From positions 1,964,608 to 2,028,607 of the forward strand of contig SMMW01000125.1 of NCBI GenBank assembly GCA_004794655.1: DNA of 64,000 nucleotides, in the 5' to 3' direction. Under the pieces are notes generated by a model. The model was given only the letters and a program-made list of their open reading frames with translations. It did no database searches and had not been told where the DNA came from. The DNA is from Marisa cornuarietis (Eukaryota > Mollusca > Gastropoda > Architaenioglossa > Ampullariidae). The first letter of the stretch is position 1. Every line of letters starts with the position of its first letter. Shown here in pieces: positions 44,938 to 55,196 of the stretch. Position numbers and translations under genes: made by a program.

Positions 44938-47364
44938 TGTACTTATTAGTGTCAACTGTTAACGGACACATCTGTCATGAGATAACTCTAGGCCAGTCTA
45001 GGGGGTAGGTAACAATCGACCCACTTAGTGTCTAGAGCGCCTTGTTTACAAGCCCTAGGCCCTTTGGCGAGGAAGTAGGGGGCGTATGTTTTGGTATGGA
45101 CGCCTAAAGTGGTGCATGGAACAGAAGGTGCTAAGTGATTTCGGCCGCCATGCGTGACCGATGGCTGGCTAAACGTCAACAAACGTCTAGGGAGAAAGAT
45201 ACCTAGAGGCGCGCACGTGGTTCCCGCCAGACCACGTAATAGGACAGGGGGGAGGGAGGGTTAGCCACCTGACCGAAACCACCTGTAATCGTTGCCAGTG
45301 GTCAGAGAGAGATCTCCTTCTGTCGATTGCTCGCTATAATTGTTGCTGATTGGATGATGAGTGATTGACCAATGGCATCCCTCGATGTACAGTAATCCCT
45401 CATTTATCGCGGGTGTTCCGTTCCAGGCCCACCCGCGATAAGTGAATTTCCGCGAAGTAGGGACGCTATACTATTTTTAGTAGTTATACATTATTTTAAG
45501 TCTCTATAAACCCTCCCCACACTCTTATACATATCCCTTTCCTAAACTGTACAAGTATCTTTTAAAAACTTCTACTTAAATGTTCATAAAAATGTTTTAA
45601 ATTCTTAAACCTAGATATGTAATTTTAAAAATTTGATATGGGTAGTCACAGGGATAAATTCACTCGTGCTCTCATTGGTTGATGTCGCGCCGGAAACCAA
45701 TCACAGTCAACTAATCTCTTTGTTTTGGCATGCAGGGAATCTTCTCTCTCGCGCATCAACATGAAACAACGCGCCTATCCGCAATGTGGCTGACGACATG
45801 GCCGTATTTTTTATTTTTTATTTTTTGATGAATATTTTGGAAAAACCCGCGAAGCACTGAAGCCGCGAAACATGAAGCGCGAAGTGGCGAGGGAACACTG
45901 TATGTATCTGTGAGAATGTAGAGAGATAAATAAAGAGACAAGAACACACTTCACTTGCTTTTCGGCGAACGTTTGAGTGGGGGAGCAACGGGTCACCAGC
46001 CAAAGCGACTTCAGCTTTCTAACGCCAGCTACACTTCTGCCTCGGACCAAGTCTTAGCCACGAGGGCAAGACTCGGGAGGAAAGAAGTCGGGTTAGAGAA
46101 CCTTGAGAGAAGGAGGCAAGTAATTGACGAGGTACTGTCAAGACTGCCTACTGTCGTCGTGGAGAGGAAAGGGCTGTGTGACTGTGGGCTCGCTCTACCG
46201 GTGTGAGAGGTAGAGGCTCAACGTTGAGGCCGCTAGAAGTCGTCGGGTCTCAAGGGCTGAGACCGTCTGTGGTGGTGTTCGTTTGGCGGCTGTACGTGGC
46301 ATTGCAGTCGTCGAAGAACCCACGTGTGTACCCTCGAGGGTACAAGGCTCGAATCTGGGTCACCGGGAGAAGCAGTCGTCGCTCTCTGACGTGGTGACAG
46401 TTCGAGGGAGGAAGACGTCAGACCATCAGACATCACTTCGAAGAAATCGTCAGTGTGTGGTGGCAGTCAACTGAAGTATTGGACTCTCAACAAACCAGCT
46501 GTAACAGAGCTAAGTTGGTGCGCTTGCGAGTGTGTATGGTATTTGTAAAGAGAGGCAACAGCACTGTAACATCAGAAGTACGCTCTAGCACGGATAGTAT
46601 TGGGACCCCCCCCCCTAGACGAGTCCATTTGATTGTGTTTTTCTTTGAAATGCTTTTGTAATGAATAAACCTTTTCTTTATTGTTAAATTGAAGTCACAC
46701 GTCGTTGAGTATTGTGTTCGGGGAAGAGCAGGGGTGGGGGCTCGTGAGCCAAGTTGTGTAATTGAATGACCGACGTGTGATTATCGTGTGTTTTCCCCTG
46801 CAGTTAATGTTGACGTGGGCGACTAGGGTTGAGTAACTAGTGCCCACGTGCCCATTCCCCGGGGCCAGTATTCACGTTCTGGTTGAAAGACCAGGGATAC
46901 TGTCACAACATCTCCTCCATGTCAGTCCTACTGCACCCACCCAGCAACCGCTGTCAGTACGGCATTGTGTTTGCATCATTTTGTTTCTGGTTTTCAAGTC
47001 ACTTGCAGTCTTGGAGATTGGTATCCTTGACGACTGTCTGCTGTTCTGTAGTATTTAGTATTTTCTGTCTTTAGACAGTGACAACGCTTTTTGCTGACAG
47101 TAACCATGGTTACCAAGGTTAAGAACTTGTTTATTTATTGAATACTTAGAGATTAGTTGTCGAGTGTTTGTCACAACGTTGAAGAGTTTTAGACGATGAT
47201 GTAGACAAACGATGATAAACCTGCTGGATGATTCAGTGATTCTCATGTGTTTCCTCCTGTGGCCGGCTGGTCAAGTAACTCATGTTCATCTGTCAACTCA
47301 CCAAGCAAGGACACGGATGTACAAGCGCCGACAATGTTGTCAGTTGTGACAAGAGTCGTGGGGG
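44938..47364 (+). mobile_element. LTR-like insertion splitting spacer copy B
   Basis: This 2.4-kb segment is absent from copy A. It starts TGTACTTATTAG, carries AATAAACCTTTTCTTTATTG at 46664, and at 46735 TGGGGGCTCGT, which resembles a tRNA-Pro primer-binding site just after a possible LTR end AGAGCA. A pogo-like MITE is nested at 45390-45900. No second LTR, no gag/pol frame and no target duplication are seen, so the class is tentative. The short frames inside are not supported as genes. Confidence 0.45.
45390..45900. mobile_element. pogo/Tigger-like MITE (511 bp) with TA target duplication
   Basis: Left end CAGTAATCCCTCATTTATCG, right end in reverse CAGTGTTCCCTCGCCACTTC, both continuing to GCGG-type sequence. 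TA flanks it on each side (45388-45389, 45901-45902). The internal sequence is AT-rich and non-coding. CAGTRNTCCCTC ends with TA duplication are typical of Tc1/mariner-superfamily pogo-like elements. Confidence 0.82.
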
Positions 47365-47603
47365 AGGTCCAGAGATTTTGTTCCTAAATAATAAACAGAA
47401 TTTTACTTTATTCAACATCTTCTCCTTCTCTCCTCGCATATTGTGTATTGCACAACTCGCAGACATTTTGTTACATTTGCTCAACTGCTCATTGTAGGAC
47501 TGATGACATGACAACTGTCACCAAATAGTGTCACTGACATGTTAAGCTTGTCACACTACACGCCAGTAATCAGAACCACAGCACACAACTTGAGTAGTAA
47601 AGA

Positions 47604-47608
<5 letters not shown>
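47365..47608. repeat. Spacer duplication, copy B, right part
   Basis: Continues copy A from AGGTCCAGAGATTTTGTTCC to GTAAAGATCT, then (GT)n (47608-47642) and (GA)n. Confidence 0.88.
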
Positions 47609-47663
<55 letters not shown>

Positions 47664-47664
47664 T

Positions 47665-48713
47665 TACTGTTGTAGTGTCAAGGCCGTCAGCTGTTGGTTT
47701 GACCTGTGGCTATGACCCCACCTTCCACAGTAGAAATGTTTGGTTTATGATATACTACTCAAAACAATGGAAAGGTCAGATTATATTCAGTCACTGTTTC
47801 GCAATCAAAAGAACAAGAACATTGAATCAAAGCATTTCTTTAGTTATTAAATAAAACATCGCCAGACAATGTCACTGAAACAAATCATTTTAGTAAAAGA
47901 CTGAGAGCTCGGGCTGACATACCCCTGTTACATGGTGCACTGTGCCGAGTTGTCAAAACTCTCCAAATAAAGGTTTTTGATTTGTATGCATGTGTGTAAA
48001 GGTGGGTACGCATGCATGTGCGTGTGCATGTCTGTAGACCTGTGATGACCATGTCTACATATGCGAGTGTGTTGGTGTACGTGCCAAAGGTGCGTGTACA
48101 GCCCCATCCCGCACTGTCTGGCCAAGGCCTTGCAAAGTGGGACAATGGTGGCACAGTTCCAGACCGGCCATTACTGGCGTGGGAAATGAACAGTCCTGGG
48201 AACAGTTCTGCCCTATTCTCACAAAAACAAAGAAATAACTAAGTACACTTCTAGAGTGCTACATTTGTTTTATGGGGTTTTATGTCAATAGTCACTGACC
48301 TGTGAGACTTCTACAGTCGGACCTTAGAGGCGAACAGACCGTTAGACGAAACGACTTAGTCGAACCGAGCGGGAACCGTGATATCATATTCTAAAGAATG
48401 TTATTTTACTGCGCGGGTTAGTATCATAAACATAATGTGGCCACATTCTTGCCATAAATTCCTTGTCAGATATGTTTGCCTTTTCTGAACAACAAGTCTG
48501 TTACTTCAGTCACGTGTGACGCCTGACTACACGACTGACAAACTACTTGACACGTGAAGACAGACACAAGGTCCGCCCTGACTGACACTGAGTTAGTTGA
48601 TACCTGAGGCCATGTACAGACCTTGAGACCCTGCTTACACTTTAAAAAATGACTGTGTCCATGTATTTCACGAAAACGATCGAATAATTCGCTAGTTATG
48701 ATATGTGCGCGCG

Positions 48714-48715
<2 letters not shown>
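47665..48715. other. Spacer, no gene seen
   Basis: CTACAGTCGGACCTTAGAGG at 48309-48330 looks like a transposon end but no partner was found. A (CA)n tract follows at 48718-48747. Confidence 0.4.
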
Positions 48716-48751
<36 letters not shown>

Positions 48752-48779
48752 AAAGGTCTGTCCATTTCAGTAATTAACA

Positions 48780-49370
48780 ACAATCATCATTATTACTATC
48801 ATCATAGACTGGGGAGTGGAAAGTGTCAAATAAAATTAACTCACGATAGTACAATCATGTAATATATACAACAAATATCAATATCATTATCAATAATAAT
48901 AATAATAAATATTATTATTATCAAGATAAAATCATCAAGAGTAGTTGAGATAATTGTACTATAGTCTATAGACCGTAGGCTATACATGGTTATATACAGA
49001 AGAGGAAAACACTTCAGAACTAAATTAAATCAAATCACACACAGAACTAAAATGTAAGATCCCCGGGTAAAGCAGTGTACATATATATAGTATTTATAGT
49101 ATCAAAAGAGTTAGTAAAACTAAGAGAGTACGAAAGAGAGAAACAGATAACAGGCTCTTACTTATCAGGTCTTAGTTATATTTAGCCTGAGCTCCTGTCA
49201 ATTAGAGAGAGAGAGAAAAACGAGCGATGTTATTGCTGAGGTCGCTGGGCCACATTATTGAGAGATGGTTTGCTACACTTGGTACAGTATCACAACTAGT
49301 GTAGCCTCCTTCAAATATAATCCCATCCTGCCATCTACATCTAAAGACATTGAATCCACTCCCATCAGGT
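48780..49370. other. AT-rich spacer
   Basis: Short (AAT)n runs and low-complexity A/T sequence. No coding motif. Confidence 0.4.
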
Positions 49371-49375
49371 TCTCA

Positions 49376-49641
49376 ACGGGTAGGTGTGGTTATTGTTTAG
49401 TGCAGCCTCTGGTGACAGTTCATAAATAACAAGCAGGTGAGAAAGTTGTAAATAAGACAGAGTGTTAATGTCCTGTGTCTGTCATTATACATCGTAATGT
49501 TACTATTTATAGCCATAGTCTGTGCTTGTGTCGACTCTCTCCCCCGCATGTGACTTCCAGAAGAAAGAACCTTTGAATGTTAACAGAGAAAGTCCCGTCA
49601 CCATCAGCAACCGTCACCTCCACCATCGGTGAAGCAACACC

Positions 49642-49701
<60 letters not shown>

Positions 49702-49800
49702 ATTGATTCGCAGTGACCCAGTGTGAATGGCGTTGGCAGACTCGTGGTTTGGAACGAAAAGTCGTCTGTGTCCAGCACAGCTTGTAACTGTTTACTCTTC
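49376..49800 (+). pseudogene. NSH copy 4: decayed intron 7/exon 8 relic
   Basis: GGGTAGGTGTGG followed by AATAACAAGCAGGTGAGAAA matches the start of NSH intron 7. Further on, GAATGTTAACAGAGAA and CCGTCACCTCCACCA match the exon 8 acceptor and start. A (GAT)n expansion at 49641-49700 interrupts it, and GGAACGAAAAGTCGTCTGTG matches the motif V region. It is frame-broken and has no GT satellite downstream. Confidence 0.6.
49641..49700. repeat. (GAT)n microsatellite inside the copy 4 relic
   Basis: About 20 units inserted after AAGCAACACCAT, in the middle of the exon 8-derived sequence. Confidence 0.95.
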
Positions 49801-49865
49801 CTGCAAAAACATAAATGACACCCCACCCGCCTCTTGTTTTACTCTGGTGTCCTCTCTTACACCTA

Positions 49866-50250
49866 CACGTCACCTGTTGTAGCTTTGTCTCCGTCTCTCT
49901 TACACCAACACCTCTTACTTGTTGTATTCATGTGTCTCTCTCTTACATCAACACCTCTTACCTGTCGTATACAAGTGTCTCTCTCTCTCTCTTACATCAA
50001 CACCTCTTACCTGTTGTATTCATGTGTCTCCGTCTCTCTTACATCAATACCTCTTACCTGTTGTATTCATGTGTCTCCGTCTCTCTTACATCAACACCTC
50101 TTACCTGTTGTATTCATGTGTCTCCGTCTCTCTTTCATCAACACCTCTTACCTGTTGTATTCATGTGTCTCCGTCTCTCTTACATCAACACCTCTTACCT
50201 GTTGTATTCATGTGTCTCCGTCTCTCTTACACCAACACCTGTCAACTATT
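49866..50250. repeat. 47-bp minisatellite
   Basis: About 8 units of CCGTCTCTCTTACATCAACA, then CCTCTTACCTGTTGTATTCA plus TGTGTCT. Overlapping Cys/Ser/Leu-rich frames are artefacts. Confidence 0.93.
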
Positions 50251-50399
50251 GTAGTCGTGTGACCATCTGTGTTTCACCAACACCCTATGACACTACTACA
50301 CATGTCATTACATTTTCAAAAACTCGAAGTCTACTCCGTGTATCTGTATTTACACATCTAATATCACAGCTAGTGTCACTAACATATCATGCCAGTAAC

Positions 50400-52165
50400 A
50401 TTTAATTTCTTGAAAGTTGAAATTAGCTGGAAGTGATGACATCATCTTGATTAACAGACAACATTATCGTTTAAAACAACCTGTTCATACACAATGCTTT
50501 TCATCGTTGTGATAAGAAGGTAACGGGAAAGAGAACATGTTTGACGATTTGAATAACAGGGAGTTGGCTTGGGTATGTGTGGCTATCAGTATTTCATTAA
50601 GTTGACACATTGTTATGTGAAGGTGTGATTAAGAGGCTTTACGAGTATAAACTGTAAAGGTTAGGGTTGACACTAGTTTCACATGTTGCTGTTGTTTGAT
50701 GTTACTGATGTGACTAGTTTGGGGAAGTCTCATGATTGATGGGTCAAGGACCGTGAATGATTCCCTCCTTGTCGTCGCCTTTAGTCCTGATCAGACTCAG
50801 TACAATAGTGTATTCTATTCTATTTCACTTAAAATCCACTGAAGTTTTTTTTTAAGTCTGTAAGTTTTTTTTAAGTGTTGGGGAAGATTACATATACAGA
50901 TAATATATTGATTAGCTTCATGTATATTGCTAAGTATTAGTCATTGAATGAACACAGTTAAGTGAGTAGTATCAGAGATTAGTAGCTGAATAAATATCAG
51001 GCATTAAGGGCAACTTTTTCTGTTTAATATATGTTTTAATCGCTATTTCATCGGGGAACATTTGATATAAGATGCTATAACTGCGAGAGCTGTAAATGGG
51101 GAAACAATGATTTCAATGTATTTTAATGTCTTTGTATAATGCATGAAACTCATTTTTACGTTTCTAAAGAATTTTTTCTTTTCATTATTTCTTATAAACA
51201 AATGCTATGTTGATATCTTATCTCGGTGAAATGAAATTGTAGTTTATGTGTGATAAAGCTTTATCGCTCATTAATGTGTGTGTGTGTGTGTGTGTGTGTG
51301 TTTATTTTGTAAAAATATTGATGAACCATAAATAAACACAGAAACATTATTGTAGTGACGGGATAGAGCCCCAACGCCCTGATAAAAGATCTGTATGTCA
51401 AATATTATCAATCGATATATCAAACCACTGATTCTCTCAAGTCCATGAGGAAAGTAAACCCAGTGAGAGGAGTGTTGTTATAAAGTATTGTTGAGGGTGC
51501 GATGTTATACAAAAGAAAAATTGTGCGACCACAAAGTCTATTAGTGCAACAAAGAAAGAAAATGTACCTTGTGAGGAACACACACTAGAATGGACGCGGT
51601 GAGAAATAAGACCTGGGCTCTCACCAATGACATCAACAGACACAGTACCTTAACTACTGATGGTTCATTTTCGAGAAATCTTAGCGAGGCATTGAATTTC
51701 TTTGGCGCATGTGTAAATGATATCCGTGGATGTGGCAGACCGCCGAACAGTGAACTTTGACTGCTTACCCAGGTGGTGAATAGACGTGTCTCAGGTAAGA
51801 AAGAGATTTTCGAGAAATAGTGGCGACACTGAATACTTGTACACCATGTGAAATAGTCTGTCCATGTAACATCAAGCCCTGCTTGTGTCAAGTGTTTGTT
51901 TTATTTTATTATTAACTCGCCTCTCGTATCTTTCAAAAATAGAAACTGAAGAGGGTAGAGAACTCCGCTCAAAGGTTAGGCACACAAACTCAATAAATTA
52001 ACTTTTGCTGCATTACAGCTTCTGAGTCTTCAGACTGAACCTATTTGTGAGGAATGGACTTTGTTGATGATGAGAGTAAAAGTGGCTGACTAATAAACAC
52101 AAAAGTACAATAAACATAAACCGTTTATCTGTCACCACACCTCTTGCCGCCAAGAATGGTCAGTC
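50400..52165. other. AT-rich spacer, no gene seen
   Basis: Includes a (GT)n tract at 51274-51301. The minus-strand open frame at 51541-51891 has no recognisable domain. Confidence 0.4.
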
Positions 52166-52189
52166 CATCCTTTCTTCTCTGCAGCTCCT

Positions 52190-52480
52190 GTGTCAGCATC
52201 AGTGAGCCTGTACTCATGTCAGCAACTGTGAGCCTGTACTCATGTCGGCATCCGTGAGCTTGTACTCATGTCAGCAACTGTGAGCCTGTACTCATGTCAG
52301 CATCCGTGAGTTTGTACTCATGTCAGCATCCGTGAGCTTGTACTCATGTCAGTAACCGTGAGCTTGTACTCATGTCAGCAGCTGTGAGCTTGTACTCATT
52401 TCAGCAACCGTGAGCCTGTACTCATGTCAGCAATCGTGAGCCTGTACTCATTTCAGTAACCCTTGAGCCTGTACTCATGT
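52190..52480. repeat. 26-27 bp minisatellite
   Basis: About 11 units of GTGAGCCTGTACTCATGTCA plus GCAACC, with CATCC and GTAACC variants. Confidence 0.9.
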
Positions 52481-52838
52481 CGCCAAGGGGCATCATGGCT
52501 ATGTTCTACGTGCCTATTGAAACTCATGGTTACAAGTCTCCTGACTACAATTAGTATATTTTCACTACCTGGTGTTACCTGACTGCCCAACAGGTAAGAA
52601 CCAGGCCCAGGTGGCAAACCTCATCCTCTGTCCAGGTGGACAGGTGGACAGAGGTGGGTATTTAGGCCCGACCATCGCCAGCCAGTGGGCTGCTACTGCT
52701 GCTGCTCTGTCGTCGTTCGAGCTACTAGTCGTCACTGTGACTGTCGTCAATTTCATCGCTGTTTGTGACTGAAGTTGTCACAGTGGGTGCTGGTATTGAA
52801 GTCAAGGGCTACTGTTGTGCTACCAATACTGTTGAAGA

Positions 52839-53520
52839 CAGAGTTTCTCAACCTTTTACTTGTGACGCGCCCTAGATGAAAAAAGGTACGTCCGCGCCAC
52901 CCCCTCCCACCTTAGCCACCTAGCGGGTGTAGGGGAGCCAGGTAAGCTCCCCCAGCGGGGTCCAAGAGAGCGTTTTCAGTCGATCTTGTTGCAGACGCCT
53001 CTCGCGAAAACGGTATAAACTATAAAAGGTCCTACTTGGAAGGTGAAAAGACGCCTTCTAAATTAAGAGTTTAATTTTGTAAGCATTGGTAATAATGTCG
53101 TTTTCACTTGATCAAAACACAAAAATGGATCTATAAATTCAATGCAAATACAACGGATTCTTTTGTCCTTGACCACCCGGTCCACGGCTGTTCAGTAGGC
53201 CGGTCCCGCGGCTCTGTGCTTCTCTAGTAGCGCTGACCTACTTTAGGCCCACTCTGCCCTCACGTGACATGCAAATGTGGGGGTGAAGCCAAGTAAAACG
53301 AAGAATAGCTCGAGCGATATTTTGGTAGTAACACATATATACGACTCATGCACTAATCATGATACTAGTAAGATATACTACGTTGTATTTTACCTTTACC
53401 TTTATTTTACTTTCTTATGTATTTTAAGTGCAGGTGCTACTATATACGATGGTTTCGTATTTACATTATACTCAGCTTGCTTGAATAGGGCTACCGGTCG
53501 ATTCGATCATTAGACGACTC
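52839..53520. mobile_element. hAT-like terminus, right end not found
   Basis: CAGAGTTTCTCAACCTTTTA followed by GTGACGCGCCC matches the common hAT left end pattern CAGNGGTTCTCAACCTTTTT. The end coordinate is only the search limit; no partner terminus or 8-bp duplication was seen. Confidence 0.45.
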
Positions 53521-53544
53521 GACCAAATCACAAAGACGATTCAA

Positions 53545-53885
53545 CCTTGATGATGATGATGATGATGTCCATTTGTAATGCGCAGGTATCCATTCAGAAG
53601 AATGCTCATTGCGCAGCAAAAACAAAAATATAAAGAAATAGAATAAAAAAATAGATAATTCACAAGGAAAGTAAAAAATAAAGACAGAAGTGTTGCTTGA
53701 TTATTTAAGTTTATGTCCGTCTTAAATAAACAGATGGGTCTTCAGTCATTTTCGAAACGTGGTTGGTGAGGTGATGGTGGACAATGACGATGGCAGACCA
53801 TTCCACAATTTAGGTGCCGCGGTAAGGAAGGAAGAACTACCTCTTGTAAATAGTCAGGAGCAGTTTTAAACATGCAGGACTGTGC
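53545..53885. repeat. (GAT)n-associated dispersed repeat, copy 3
   Basis: Close match to 37207-37680 including AAAGTAAAAAATAAAGACA, TTTTCGAAACGTGGTTGGTG and AACTACCTCTTGTAAATAGT, with an internal deletion of about 120 bp. Confidence 0.8.
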
Positions 53886-54359
53886 AATCGAAAGCACTTT
53901 TGTGATCAAAACCTTATCAACAAATTGACGCGATCGATCATTGCTGCATTGATAAAGGTATTAAAAATATGGGGACATTAGCATGCAACGTTGGTCGTTG
54001 TCATTTTTTAAATGAACCTTATCGTTTTTGAGTATGTTGAGCATGTTTGGCAAACCCTTTGGATATACTGGAATAGACTCGATAGTGGTCGAGTCGACCA
54101 ACAACCCCCCCCTCCCCGCAGCTGCGAAGAGCTGGTTTAAGGGAGGTATTTTTCACCAAACTAAATTTTAGGACATTTGCCAAGGAATAAACAATCATAA
54201 CAATAATAGAAAACAAATCAAAATGAAAATTATAGCATTTATTTGTATTAGTTTAGTTTTCAGTTTTCAATTAGGGCCTATGTTTTAAATATCTTCTATT
54301 TTATTGGTATTTAATGAAATTTTAAAGCTTTTATTTTTAATTCTAAATATTTTTGCGGA

Positions 54360-54568
54360 ACAGCTTTGTTATAGGGGGTAAAACATGGCATCCATAACAA
54401 ATGGCTCGCGGCATTATCGTCTGCTCTCTCCACTCAATTGCCCAATTGTACCTAATAAACTAACCCTACCCTAACCCTAACCCAAACCCTAACCCCAAAT
54501 CTCTGAAAAAAATAACATAGACCAGCCTATGACGTCACATTACCCCTTATAAGAAAGTTCTGCCTATT
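54360..54568. mobile_element. Possible MITE with imperfect inverted ends around a telomere-like core
   Basis: The left arm AGCTTTGTTATAGGGGGTAA and the right arm TTACCCCTTATAAGAAAGTT are imperfect reverse complements. Between them lies an interstitial telomere-like run at 54465-54500. No target duplication was recognised. Confidence 0.4.
54465..54500. repeat. Interstitial telomere-like (CCCTAA)n stretch
   Basis: Reads ACCCTACCCTAACCCTAACC then CAAACCCTAACCCC, about five imperfect CCCTAA units, the animal telomeric hexamer. Too short to mark a fusion on its own. Confidence 0.7.
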
Positions 54569-55196
54569 TTTGCTTTTGCTTATGAATCTCTTAGATAGAA
54601 ATATGCAACTTGTAAGTAATCATCTTGAGAATATCGGACCCCTAGGATGCTCAAGGGGGGGGGGGGCTATTTTAGAAATAATTACTAAATAGTTTACTCG
54701 CGTCCTCACTATTTCAGTCGTTATTATTATTATTATCTCACCATCTTAATATACAAATTTTGTGTTTAATCTACCCTCAAAACCCGTGCGGTCAAATTTA
54801 TGCAGCACGTGTAGTTTATTCCGTCGTTTGCTTGCAATGTTTCTGGGGAGACGACGACGTCACGAACATTATCTTACATCGTCTGCTGCTATGTATTATT
54901 TTTAAAAAAGCCCTTGTACGTAACAGAACGTTGCAATAGAGAATAAAACAGTTGCAATTGCTTGGAAACATCATTTGATTGTATTTTACTCCAAACAGAT
55001 TTTTTTCTTAGGCTTGACGTTACTGTCTACAGAGCTACACTAGAAGGACGGTCACTCGCCCGTCACCCGTTAATTTGTTCGCTTTCTCGAAAGAGTGAAA
55101 AAAGGAAAATCGCGGCTCTAATTCGTATCACGTTGCATTTTCATTTGAGTAAATTGTTCAGCACACTTCTCATACGTACTACGTGGAATTATAAAT
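54569..55196. other. Upstream of KDZ gene
   Basis: A (G)13 run lies at 54654-54666. No inverted terminus matching the downstream side was found by eye. Confidence 0.4.

Noticed and set aside
49815..50405. 196-codon frame rich in Ser/Cys/Leu
   Set aside because: It covers a 47-bp minisatellite and has no domain signal.
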